This document shows, piece after piece, positions 54,011 through 61,850 of a DNA stretch of 64,000 nt (position 1 is its first letter; each line of letters starts with the position of its first letter). The DNA is from Mycobacterium aquaticum (GTDB lineage Bacteria > Actinomycetota > Actinomycetes > Mycobacteriales > Mycobacteriaceae), in contig NZ_MVHF01000016.1 of NCBI RefSeq assembly GCF_002086485.1, forward strand, positions 62,001 through 126,000, in the 5' to 3' direction. The notes below the pieces were generated by a model, which saw only the letters and a program-made list of their open reading frames with translations, was not told where the DNA came from and ran no database searches. A program made the position numbers and the translations under genes.

Positions 54011-54840
54011 GGCACGAACTCGACTTTCGACATCTTCATCTGCCCCGAATCGCGGGTGATCGTCACGATCAGACGCCACGTCCGAGGCGCCTTGTCGGCT
54101 CCGCCGGCATTGGTGACTTCCGATGTGGCGGCCACCAGGACTACGGCTGAATTCGGTGTCATCGATTGCACGGCGGAAACGTTCACCGCGGCGGTGGTGA
54201 CAACTTTGGAAGTCTCGACGACTTTGGTGAAGTCATCTGCGTGAGCGGCGAAGTCTGCACGGAAATCACCGGTGGCGTCGTCGATAACTCGCTGTACGTC
54301 CTGTTTGGCCTGTTGGTAGTTCATAGACATCAGCGTGATCACTGCTTGGCGGGCCGCTGCGGAGAACTCTGCCGCAGTTCTCTGCTGGGACAACATGTTT
54401 CGGTGCTGGACAACCATCCATACGCTCGCTCCGACCAAACCGCACGTGAGCGCTGCCACGAGAATGACGCAGATCCGCTTGATCGACTGACGTGCCGAGC
54501 GGTGAGCGCGTAGTCGGATTGTCAGTCGGCGTTTGGTTCTGCCCCGGCCCAATTCGTTTGCCTCGGCATCCGGGTCGCCTGCACTACCGTCAATCTCGGT
54601 CGCGGTATCGTCGCCTTCGTTTCTTGCGTCCGCACCCGCCGGCGAATCGTCAGCCGAGGCCTGCAACCGGAGCTCCCTGGCGCGCAGTTGCGCGGCCAGC
54701 GCAAGTGCTTCTGCGGCAGCAGCTTCGGCCTCCGCGCGTCGAAGTTCGAGGTCTGCGATTGCTTCAACGTCGTCCTGTTGAACCTCTGCGGTGTCGGGGG
54801 GATCGCTGACTGTCGTGCCTCGGGTTGAACTTGAGCTCAA
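54007..54840 (-). CDS. Mce-associated membrane protein (Mam), first of pair
   Basis: 277 residues. An Ala/Glu-rich coiled coil (about 20-62) is followed by an acidic linker, a basic stretch and a transmembrane segment (about 120-145, IKRICVILVAALTCG...). The extracytoplasmic NTF2-like domain has LMSMNYQQAKQDVQRV and GDFRADFAAHADDF. Architecture of mycobacterial Mam proteins. A tandem repeat (54937-54972) lies about 100 bp upstream. Confidence 0.88.
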   Translation of the reverse strand: MSSSSTRGTTVSDPPDTAEVQQDDVEAIADLELRRAEAEAAAAEALALAAQLRARELRLQASADDSPAGADARNEGDDTATEIDGSAGDPDAEANELGRGRTKRRLTIRLRAHRSARQSIKRICVILVAALTCGLVGASVWMVVQHRNMLSQQRTAAEFSAAARQAVITLMSMNYQQAKQDVQRVIDDATGDFRADFAAHADDFTKVVETSKVVTTAAVNVSAVQSMTPNSAVVLVAATSEVTNAGGADKAPRTWRLIVTITRDSGQMKMSKVEFVP

Positions 54841-54936
54841 AAGAGACCCCTTCCTGGCAGTGTGCTGGCGACTGGCAGTGAGACAGCAATGGCAACCCTG
54901 GGGGCCGAGACGAGTCTCATCTCGTCGAGCAGTTTT

Positions 54937-54972
54937 AACTAGTGATTAAATAGTTTAAACTAGTGATTAAAT
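54937..54972. promoter_or_regulatory. Two tandem copies of AACTAGTGATTAAAT, 21 bp apart
   Basis: Copies at 54937-54951 and 54958-54972. The 21-bp spacing equals two helical turns. They lie upstream of the Mam pair and downstream of the TetR gene at 55052, in a markedly AT-rich stretch. Likely operator or promoter element; the TetR is the obvious candidate ligand. Confidence 0.6.
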
Positions 54973-55051
54973 CGATGCTAGAGCCCGGAGAGCCTCGGTG
55001 AGAATCGCTTCGAGCGAAATCTGAACGCGGTGGCCGGAACTGAACCGCTGC

Positions 55052-55765
55052 TCAGCGCGAGCGTGTCGGGCTAAGCCGTGTGGCTCGCTGGCGCCGAGGT
55101 TTCGGTGCGGGTTTCTTCGGAACGGGATTTGCAGCAAGGCCAGCGCTGGTGAACAGCAACAGCTGCTGAACGAAGAGAGGATCAAGCCCGGTGGGCCCCA
55201 GCGGGCGGCCGAACGCCTCCAGGTCGGCGTTGGCCAACACCGCGAGCGCTGAATACAAAGCGATGAGCGTCCGCGTATTGACCTCGGCGTCCGAAAGATC
55301 GGGCATTGCTCGACCGGCCGCGGCGATATAGAGCCGGGCAAGGTCGGTTTCGGCCGATATCGCTCTACGCCATACCGGACTGCCGGTGAGCGCGAGATCG
55401 CTGAATATCCTCAACCATAGGAAGCCCCCAACCGGATCTCCGTCTACGACCTCGATGAGGGGCTCCAGTACGGCTGCGATGACTGCATCGACGCCAACGT
55501 TCTGCTCGCTGTTGATGAGCGCTGTAAGCCGAGCTGACGTCTTCTCGGTGACGGCACCGAAGCGCCTGGCAACGACCGCGTCGAGCAAGTCATTGCGGTC
55601 GGCGAAATGATGCAGGAGCGCGGCTGGAGTTACCCCAGCCTCAAGCGCGATCGCTCGCAGGGAAGCTGCTTGACGGGGTTGTTCACCTAGTAGCCGTTCG
55701 GCTGTGTCGAGAAGGAGTGTGCGCACGTTGACGTCAACACGTGGGCCACGACGCCGGGGAGGCAT
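55052..55765 (-). CDS. TetR-family transcriptional regulator
   Basis: 237 residues. The N-terminal HTH (about 10-60) has RTLLLDTAERLLGEQP, ASLRAIALEAGVTPAALLHHFADR. The ligand domain is helical, and the C-terminus is basic and Pro-rich (KKPAPKPRRQRATR). It is transcribed toward the Mam pair, with the tandem AACTAGTGATTAAAT repeats between. It may control the mam genes. Ligand unknown. Confidence 0.88.
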   Translation of the reverse strand: MPPRRRGPRVDVNVRTLLLDTAERLLGEQPRQAASLRAIALEAGVTPAALLHHFADRNDLLDAVVARRFGAVTEKTSARLTALINSEQNVGVDAVIAAVLEPLIEVVDGDPVGGFLWLRIFSDLALTGSPVWRRAISAETDLARLYIAAAGRAMPDLSDAEVNTRTLIALYSALAVLANADLEAFGRPLGPTGLDPLFVQQLLLFTSAGLAANPVPKKPAPKPRRQRATRLSPTRSR

Positions 55766-55855
55766 GCCTTCAGCTTAAAGAGCGCGGCGGACCGCACATT
55801 ATCGAGCCTATGCTTTGCTCCGTTGGGTGTGCCGGGGCGTCTTGCCCGAGGTCGG

Positions 55856-56485
55856 TCACCTTTCGAGGATCCCGCCGAGGATCAGCCCGCACAGATGATC
55901 GATGAGCGTGGTCGGACTGAGCTTGGGATTGACCAACGTATGCAGCATCACAGCACCGCGAACGGTGTCCATGAGCGCGCTGCCGTCGGTTTCGCGCCGG
56001 ACGACCCCCTCTGTCTTGCCGCGCTCGATCACCCGTATGTATATCGCTCGCACCGGAGCGATGTACTTCTGCTCGATTTGATCAACGAGATCGGACCGCT
56101 TGTAGAGCTCCGCCGACAGCCCCGGGACGCCGACGAGATAAGCCGGATCTGATTGCACCCTCACCATGGCGGTGATGAGCTCTCGCATCGCTTCGGCGAT
56201 GGGCATGTCGTCGGTGATCTGCGGGGAATGCTCGGCAGCGGTGAAGATGGCATCCTCGACGAGGGCAAATTTGGTGCCCCAGTTGTCGTAGACGAACGGC
56301 CGAGATACTCCCGCGACGCGGGCAGCCTCGGCCAGTGTCAGATCGTCGTACCCTCGGGCCGCCAGTATGTCGCGCGTCGCGGCCAGGACGGCGTCACGGC
56401 GCCGGTGGTCTTTGGGACGGCCGCGTGATGCCGAAGGTGATTGATGGTCGGCGGGCGCCGTTTCGGTTTGTCTCTGTCGCTTCAT
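55856..56485 (-). CDS. TetR-family transcriptional regulator
   Basis: 209 residues. The HTH (about 25-75) has RRDAVLAATRDILAARGYDDLTLAEAARVAGVSRPFVYDNW. The C-terminal domain is helical. It lies 160 bp downstream of the SDR gene on the same strand, so it may be co-transcribed with it or act on the nearby divergent promoters. Which of the block's four TetR proteins recognises which palindrome is not shown by sequence. Confidence 0.87.
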   Translation of the reverse strand: MKRQRQTETAPADHQSPSASRGRPKDHRRRDAVLAATRDILAARGYDDLTLAEAARVAGVSRPFVYDNWGTKFALVEDAIFTAAEHSPQITDDMPIAEAMRELITAMVRVQSDPAYLVGVPGLSAELYKRSDLVDQIEQKYIAPVRAIYIRVIERGKTEGVVRRETDGSALMDTVRGAVMLHTLVNPKLSPTTLIDHLCGLILGGILER

Positions 56486-56645
56486 CTCGCTACTCGTAGT
56501 CTGACACCGAATCGGACATCAACCGAAGGACGCTACCATCGTCGTTTCTCGCCCTGTGTAATCCGCTTGTGACTGCGAGACCGTCTCATCGTGTGTCGGC
56601 TCGGGTCGACCATCGACGATACGCAGGCGCACATGTCTGCCCGGG

Positions 56646-57479
56646 TCATCCCGTCAAGGCTGGCCGCACTGCTGCAGTAACGCCGCCGTCGACAATCAAA
56701 TCCGTGCCGGTGATGAATGACGCGTTCGAGCTGAGAAGGAACTCGGTGGCTGCCGCAATGTCTTCGGGTGTACCGATTCGTTGCACGCCAGAGCCGGCGA
56801 TCATTGCACGGACCCCATCACCTGAAGCGGCCCCCAGCTCTCGCCGACCCATCGCCGTGGAAATCACGCCGGGGCTGATCGTGTTGATCCGCGCCCCGCG
56901 CTCGCCCCAGGCGGCTGCAGCTGCGGCGACCCGGAGGTGATTTGCGCGCTTCGCCAGAATGTAGGCAGCTTGCGGGGTTGTGACCTGATCCGGCGCGCAC
57001 ACCGGCAGTGCGAGCAGGTTCCGGGAAGGCGCTGTGGCAAGGCTGTGCTGTGCGTCGGCTGGCAGCGTAGGCCCGAAGTGGCCGGCCATGCTGGCGATCA
57101 CGACGCCGGCGCCTCCTGGCGCGATCACCGGTTGGAAAGCGTCGAGCGTTAATGCCACTCCCAGAAGGTCGACGGCCAAGATCGCCTCGACGGGTGCCTG
57201 TTCCGGCGATAAGCCCGCTGTGTGGACCACATTGACGACGCTGCCAGATTCGCTCGCTAGCGCGGCTAGTGACGTGACCGACTCCACCTCGCTCACGTCA
57301 ACCCGTGCGGGCACAACGACATGCCCGTCGCCGGCCAACTCGTCGGCAATGCGCTCAGCTCTGTGAGCATCGACGTCTGCGAGGAGCACTTTCCTGCCCG
57401 CGGCGATGCGCCGTGCGATAGCGTGCCCCATCCCGCCCGCGCCCACCACGACGACGACGTCACGCAGTGATCCGCTCAT
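56646..57479 (-). CDS. Short-chain dehydrogenase/reductase
   Basis: 277 residues. The cofactor loop VVGAGGMGHAIARRI (a GxGxxG variant) is near residues 11-25, and catalytic Tyr-x3-Lys is in AAYILAKRAN. The C-terminal ITGTDLIVDGG is the classical end. A long insertion between the Ser region and the Tyr resembles SDRs of steroid or aromatic catabolism. ATG 57479 has AAGGGA upstream. It diverges from the enoyl-CoA hydratase across the operator-like palindrome at 57578-57600. Confidence 0.87.
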   Translation of the reverse strand: MSGSLRDVVVVVGAGGMGHAIARRIAAGRKVLLADVDAHRAERIADELAGDGHVVVPARVDVSEVESVTSLAALASESGSVVNVVHTAGLSPEQAPVEAILAVDLLGVALTLDAFQPVIAPGGAGVVIASMAGHFGPTLPADAQHSLATAPSRNLLALPVCAPDQVTTPQAAYILAKRANHLRVAAAAAAWGERGARINTISPGVISTAMGRRELGAASGDGVRAMIAGSGVQRIGTPEDIAAATEFLLSSNASFITGTDLIVDGGVTAAVRPALTG

Positions 57480-57577
57480 ACCAAATCCCTTCTCGTATTG
57501 AGATGTTGAGGCCGCGTCTCGGGTCTGAAATCACGCTCCGCTTGGCATACCCAGCTCCAACACGCACACTAGACGCA

Positions 57578-57600
57578 TTATATTACGTGATGTAAGATAA
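57578..57600. promoter_or_regulatory. Operator-like palindrome TTATATTAC-N5-GTAAGATAA (copy 2)
   Basis: Arms match in 8 of 9 positions around GTGAT. It lies between the SDR (-) and enoyl-CoA hydratase (+) genes, 99 and 130 bp from their starts. It shares 16 of 18 arm bases with the copy next to the KstR-like gene. Confidence 0.65.
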
Positions 57601-57729
57601 CGTTCACGTGGCGCCGGGCTCCAGCCGTGAACATCGTCGGGTCGGCGCATCGTGGCTGCATGTCTCATGCGCTAACGGCACACATGTCCATTTGTGAATA
57701 AGTCTCTCCGCCAAAAGGAGTAGGGTTCA

Positions 57730-58599
57730 ATGAGTTCAGGTGGATCGACCTCGGGCGCATCCGAGGCAATTGAACTCAAGCGCCTCGACGAAGGTGCGAT
57801 CATCGTTCTTTCGATCTTCCGTCCTCGCCGCGGCAATTCGCTCGACTCGCAGACATTGGCCGCGCTGCATCGCACCCTGGATGCCATAGCCGGCGACCCA
57901 GTTGTTCGTGTCGTCGTCATCACCGGAGCCGGCTCAATATTCTGCGCTGGTGCCGACATTAAAGCCAGCCCAGATGATTTCACCGACTACACGGCGACGC
58001 CGTCGGGTGCGCTGCTGGCTTCAGCTTCATCGCGGGCTGTCATCACACTCTCGGCGCAAGAATTGATGGCGTCGGCCTTCGAAAAGATCCACCGCCTGCG
58101 CCAGCCGGTCATCGCAGCTGTCAACGGCGCCGCCCTCGGCGGCGGATTTGCGTTGGCGTTGGCATGTGACATCCGCTATGCCAGCCCGCAGGCCACATTT
58201 GGCGCGGTGTTCATCAGGCACGGCATCTCAGCGTGCGATATGGGCACCAGCTATCATCTGCCGAGACTCATCGGCGCTTCTCGGGCTGCTGAATTGATGC
58301 TCACCGGAAGGGTATTCGATGCCTACGAAGCAGCGGAGACCGGCTTGGTGCTCGACATCGTGGATGACAACGCCCTTCTCGACGTCGCCGTTGAGAAGGC
58401 ACGTGAGATCGCTCAGCATTCTCCTTTGGCGGTGTGGATGACCAAAGAGACGATGTGGCAGACCGTCGACGCGCCGAGTTTGCGGCATGCAATGGACATC
58501 GAGAACCGAACACAGGTGATGTGCGCCAATGCGGGAGGTTTCGCTGCTTCCTTCACGGCCTGTCGACATGAAGGGTCTGCTGGTTCGCAGCCATTGTGA
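57730..58599 (+). CDS. Enoyl-CoA hydratase/isomerase family protein
   Basis: Crotonase-fold protein of 289 residues. Oxyanion-hole segments: GAGSIFCAGADIKASPDD (about 62-79) and AAVNGAALGGGFALALACDIRYAS (about 131-154). ATG 57730 follows AAAAGGAG (57714-57721). It likely hydrates or isomerises an enoyl-CoA in the catabolic set. The exact catalytic acids, and so hydratase versus isomerase or hydrolase, are not decided. Confidence 0.9.
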   Translation: MSSGGSTSGASEAIELKRLDEGAIIVLSIFRPRRGNSLDSQTLAALHRTLDAIAGDPVVRVVVITGAGSIFCAGADIKASPDDFTDYTATPSGALLASASSRAVITLSAQELMASAFEKIHRLRQPVIAAVNGAALGGGFALALACDIRYASPQATFGAVFIRHGISACDMGTSYHLPRLIGASRAAELMLTGRVFDAYEAAETGLVLDIVDDNALLDVAVEKAREIAQHSPLAVWMTKETMWQTVDAPSLRHAMDIENRTQVMCANAGGFAASFTACRHEGSAGSQPL

Positions 58600-58633
58600 C
58601 GAAGCGCTTGCGGTGCCGTAGGACGGCCCGGCA

Positions 58634-59729
58634 TCATCGAGCAGGCCATACTTCGCGTTGGGCAACTAAGTCACCAATCGACGCTCCTGGTGGACGGTAC
58701 GCGGCGCGTCCAGAACGGCTGAACCGCGGCGCCGGTGCAGGCTGTTGGTCGTCGGCTCCGTAGTCGAATACCTTGCGTTGCTTTAGATGCGGGTGCGCAA
58801 GCGCTTCGCTGAGGGTCAGCACAGGTGCGACGCAGGCATCGCTTCCTTCGAACAGATCAGCCCAATGGTCGCGTGGTTGAGTGGCGAAAATCGCCGCGAA
58901 CATAGAGCGCAGCTGTGGCCAGGATTGCTGGTCGCAACGGGGCGGCACCCTCGCAGGGTCGATGCCAAGGCCGCGCAGCAGGGCCGCGTAGAACGGGTCT
59001 TCAAGCGCGGCGATGGAGACGTGGCGGCCGTCGGAACAGCGATATACCGCGTACCACGGCGTGCCGCCGTCCAGTATGTTCGCGTTTCGCTGCTCTTGCC
59101 ACATGCCCTGGCGTCTAAAGGACCACAGTGAGTGGGCCAATTGGGTGACTCCGTCGACGATGGCAGCGTCGATGACCTGTCCACGGCCCGAGTGTTGGCG
59201 CTCGTGAAGGGCGGCGAGTATGCCCGCGACAAGAAACATTGAGCCGCCCCCGAAGTCGCCGATCAGATTGAGCGGAATCACGGGATGCTCGGTCGTGCCG
59301 ATGGTAGCCAGAACTCCTGTGATGGCGATGTAATTCAAATCGTGTCCAGCTGTGTACGCCAACGGCCCAGTCTGGCCCCAGCCAGTCATCCGGGCATAGA
59401 TCAACTGGACGTTGCGGCTGAGGCACTCGGCTGGCCCGAGACCGAGACGCTCAGTCACCCCCGGGCCGGAAGCCTTCGATTAGGACGTCCGCAGAATCAA
59501 CCAAATCCAATGTGGCGGTGACTTGCTGGGGATCCTTGAGATCGACGGCAATTAGAGTGCGATTGCGCAATTGCGTCTCGGTGAAAGAGTCAGCGGGTTC
59601 GCCGGCGACCGACGGTCGAACGATCCGAACGACGTCAGCGCCCCAATCGGCCAGCAACATCGCTGCGTGCGGTGTGGGTCCTATTCCAGCCAGTTCGATC
59701 ACGCGCAGTCCGGCTAACGGACCGCTCAT
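58634..59729 (-). pseudogene. Class III CoA-transferase / alpha-methylacyl-CoA racemase, frameshifted
   Basis: Starts ATG 59729 (MSGPLAGLRVIELAGIGPTPH). It reads to IEGFRPG, then meets a stop because a run of five C (59458-59462, plus strand) has one base too many. In the next frame it continues VTERLGLGP, MTGWGQTGP, the catalytic-region AGHDLNYIAITG and NLIGDFGGGSMFLV. The combined length of ~365 residues and these motifs match Mcr/AMACR. It would interconvert 2-methyl-branched acyl-CoA epimers, as in sterol or isoprenoid side chains. Recent pseudogene or homopolymer error. Confidence 0.83.
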
Positions 59730-59893
59730 GCCGCGCGCTTCCATTCGGCCCGGCAGCAAGGCCAGTGCCACTGGGGCGCAAGCGATGTGGGTGGCGTTTT
59801 CAGCATGGTGGTGATTGTGTGAAGGAACTGTCGTAACTCTGGGGCACCGCGGCGGCCCTCCTTGTCGGCGCTAGATGGAGGCATATCCATCAT

Positions 59894-59916
59894 TAATATT
59901 ACATCACGTAAGATAA
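59894..59916. promoter_or_regulatory. Operator-like palindrome TAATATTAC-N5-GTAAGATAA (copy 3)
   Basis: Around ATCAC, which is the reverse complement of the GTGAT centre of copy 2. It lies between the racemase-like gene (-) and the DUF3237 gene (+), only 20 bp before the latter's ATG, so binding would block transcription or initiation. Confidence 0.65.
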
Positions 59917-59935
59917 AAGCCTGCACAGTGGAGGT

Positions 59936-60397
59936 GTGATCGCTGCGATGCTCACTACGCGAAAACTTTTCTGCCTCAACGTGGGTCTTGACGACGCACT
60001 CGTTGTGCCGTGTCCGTCTGGTGAACGGCGGTTCGTGGCAGTTACTGGTGGCAGCGTGATCGGAGACTGCTTGTCCGGGGAGATATTGCCCGGCGGATCC
60101 GATGTGCAACGGGTGCGGGCAGACGGTGTTGTCGAACTTGACATCCGCGCTGTCCTACTGACAAGTCGTGGAACATCGGTGTACCTCCGGGGCCAGGGCC
60201 TCCGCCATGGTCCACCGGGAGTTATGGACCTGTTTGCTACCGGCGCCGACGTGCCGGCGGATTCGTACTACTTCCGCGAGTGTCTCTTCTTTGAGACTGA
60301 TGACCCTGAACTTGTCTGGTTGACCAGGGTATTGACGATTGGCAGCGGCCGACGTTCGAGGAACGCCGCGACGATCGACGTCTTCGAAGTGTGTTGA
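59936..60397 (+). CDS. DUF3237-family protein
   Basis: 153 residues. Family pattern: GDCLSGEILPGGSDVQRVRADGVVELDIRAVL, RGQGLRHGP, YYFRECLFFET and VWLTRVLTIGSGRR. DUF3237 proteins are small beta-barrels found in catabolic clusters; activity is not established. Its stop codon (60395-60397) abuts the right 159-bp repeat exactly, making it the last gene of the accessory block. Confidence 0.85.
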   Translation: MIAAMLTTRKLFCLNVGLDDALVVPCPSGERRFVAVTGGSVIGDCLSGEILPGGSDVQRVRADGVVELDIRAVLLTSRGTSVYLRGQGLRHGPPGVMDLFATGADVPADSYYFRECLFFETDDPELVWLTRVLTIGSGRRSRNAATIDVFEVC

Positions 60398-60556
60398 CGA
60401 GCTCATCACCACGGTCAACACAAGCGCTCGCAACTGAGCAAGATGGTTAATCTGTGGTAGCCGTCACATCGCCAGCTGAGCGGATTGCTCAGCGCAGCAC
60501 GGCGCCGGGGTTGAGGATCCCGTGGGGGTCGAGCGCGTTTTTGATGCGGTGGGTCA
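60398..60556. repeat. Right copy of the 159-bp direct repeat bounding the 43-kb accessory block
   Basis: Two mismatches against 17143-17301. It spans the last 68 bp of the GlcD-like gene, its stop, and 91 bp downstream. The inverted repeat GCTGAGC (60475-60481), GGATT, GCTCAGC (60487-60493) covers the stop codon. Downstream of the repeat the GlcD gene continues; upstream lies DUF3237. Confidence 0.97.
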
Positions 60557-61850
60557 AGGCCATCACGTCGTCGCCGAGCTGGGCCGGCAGCCAGTCACGC
60601 TTGAGTCGGCCGACCCCGTGCTCGCCGGTGATGGTGCCGCCGAGTCCGATCGCCAGCTCCATGATGCGGGCGAAGGCACGGTGCGCACGGTCGGTGGCGT
60701 CGGCATCGGTGGGATCGAACACGATGACCGGGTGGGTGTTGCCGTCCCCGGCGTGGGCCACCATGCAGATGAGCACATCGCACTCGTCGGCGATGTCCTC
60801 GACCCCGGTCACCATGGCAGGCAACTGCGGTATCGGAACCCCGACGTCCTCCAGCAGCAGGCTGCCGAGTTTCTCGACCGCGGGGAACATCGCCCGCCGG
60901 GCCGCGGTGAACGCGGCGCCCTCAGCCGCATCGTCGGTGGCGAAAACCTCTGTTGCCCCGCACTTCTCGCACAGGGCGAGGATGGTGGCCACTTCGTCGG
61001 CGGCTGCCCCTGGCGCGTCCGACTGCACCAACAACATGGCCCGCGCCGACCGGTCGAGCCCCATCTTCATGTGGTCCTCGACCGCGTTGATGCTGGCGTG
61101 GTCCATGAATTCCAGCATCGCCGGGCGAAGCGCTCCGGTGATGGCGACGACGGCGTCGGCGGCATCCTGCACCGAGCCGAACAGGGCCACCACGGTCGAG
61201 GCGGGCGACTGGGTGGGGATGAGCCGCAGCGTGAGTTCGGTGATGACGCCGAGGATGCCTTCGGAGCCCACGAACAGCTTCGTCAACGACAGGCCCGCAA
61301 CGTCTTTGAGGCGCGCTCCGCCGAGGCGCACGGCGGTGCCGTCGGCCAGCACCACCTGCATGCCCAGCACGTAATCGCCCGTCACGCCGTACTTCACGCA
61401 GCACAATCCGCCCGCATTGGTGGCCGCGTTGCCGCCGATCGACGAGATGTCGACCGAGGCAGGATCCGGCGGGTACCACAGACCATGCTCGGCGGCAGCC
61501 CGTTTGACCTCGGTGTTGGTCAGACCCGGTTGCACCACCGCAGTGCGGGTGGCCACGTCGATCCGGATGTCGCGCATGCGTTCGGTGCTGAGCACGATCG
61601 CACCGTCCACCGCGTCGGCACCGCCGGACAATCCGGACCCGGCACCGCGCGGCACCACCGGGACGCGGTGTGTCGAGGCCCAGCGCAGCACCTCCTGCAC
61701 GTCTTCGGTGCAGGTGGCGCGCACCACTGCCAGTGGCGTGCCCGCGGTCGGGTTCGCCGCGGAATCTCGCCGGTACCGCTCGATCACGTCAGGGTCGCGC
61801 AGCACCGCGCCTGTCGGCAGGGCGGCGGCGAGCGCCTCGAGCGGCGTCAT
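60489..61850 (-). CDS. FAD-linked 2-hydroxyacid dehydrogenase (GlcD/D-lactate dehydrogenase type)
   Basis: Oxidises a 2-hydroxy acid to the 2-oxo acid with FAD; 453 residues. The FAD domain has PVVPRGAGSGLSGGA and DPASVDISSIGGNAATNAGG. The C-terminal cap has AHAGDGNTHPVIVF and GEHGVG. ATG 61850 overlaps the Lrp stop (ATGA). Its last 68 bp are duplicated in the left repeat. With the indolepyruvate oxidoreductase it would form a hydroxyacid, oxo-acid, acyl-CoA route, presumably contiguous before the insertion. Confidence 0.92.
   Translation of the reverse strand: MTPLEALAAALPTGAVLRDPDVIERYRRDSAANPTAGTPLAVVRATCTEDVQEVLRWASTHRVPVVPRGAGSGLSGGADAVDGAIVLSTERMRDIRIDVATRTAVVQPGLTNTEVKRAAAEHGLWYPPDPASVDISSIGGNAATNAGGLCCVKYGVTGDYVLGMQVVLADGTAVRLGGARLKDVAGLSLTKLFVGSEGILGVITELTLRLIPTQSPASTVVALFGSVQDAADAVVAITGALRPAMLEFMDHASINAVEDHMKMGLDRSARAMLLVQSDAPGAAADEVATILALCEKCGATEVFATDDAAEGAAFTAARRAMFPAVEKLGSLLLEDVGVPIPQLPAMVTGVEDIADECDVLICMVAHAGDGNTHPVIVFDPTDADATDRAHRAFARIMELAIGLGGTITGEHGVGRLKRDWLPAQLGDDVMALTHRIKNALDPHGILNPGAVLR

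Noticed and set aside
17143..60556. Prophage or ICE interpretation of the accessory block
   Set aside because: No phage structural, integrase, relaxase, type IV/VII conjugation or plasmid replication genes are visible in the block.
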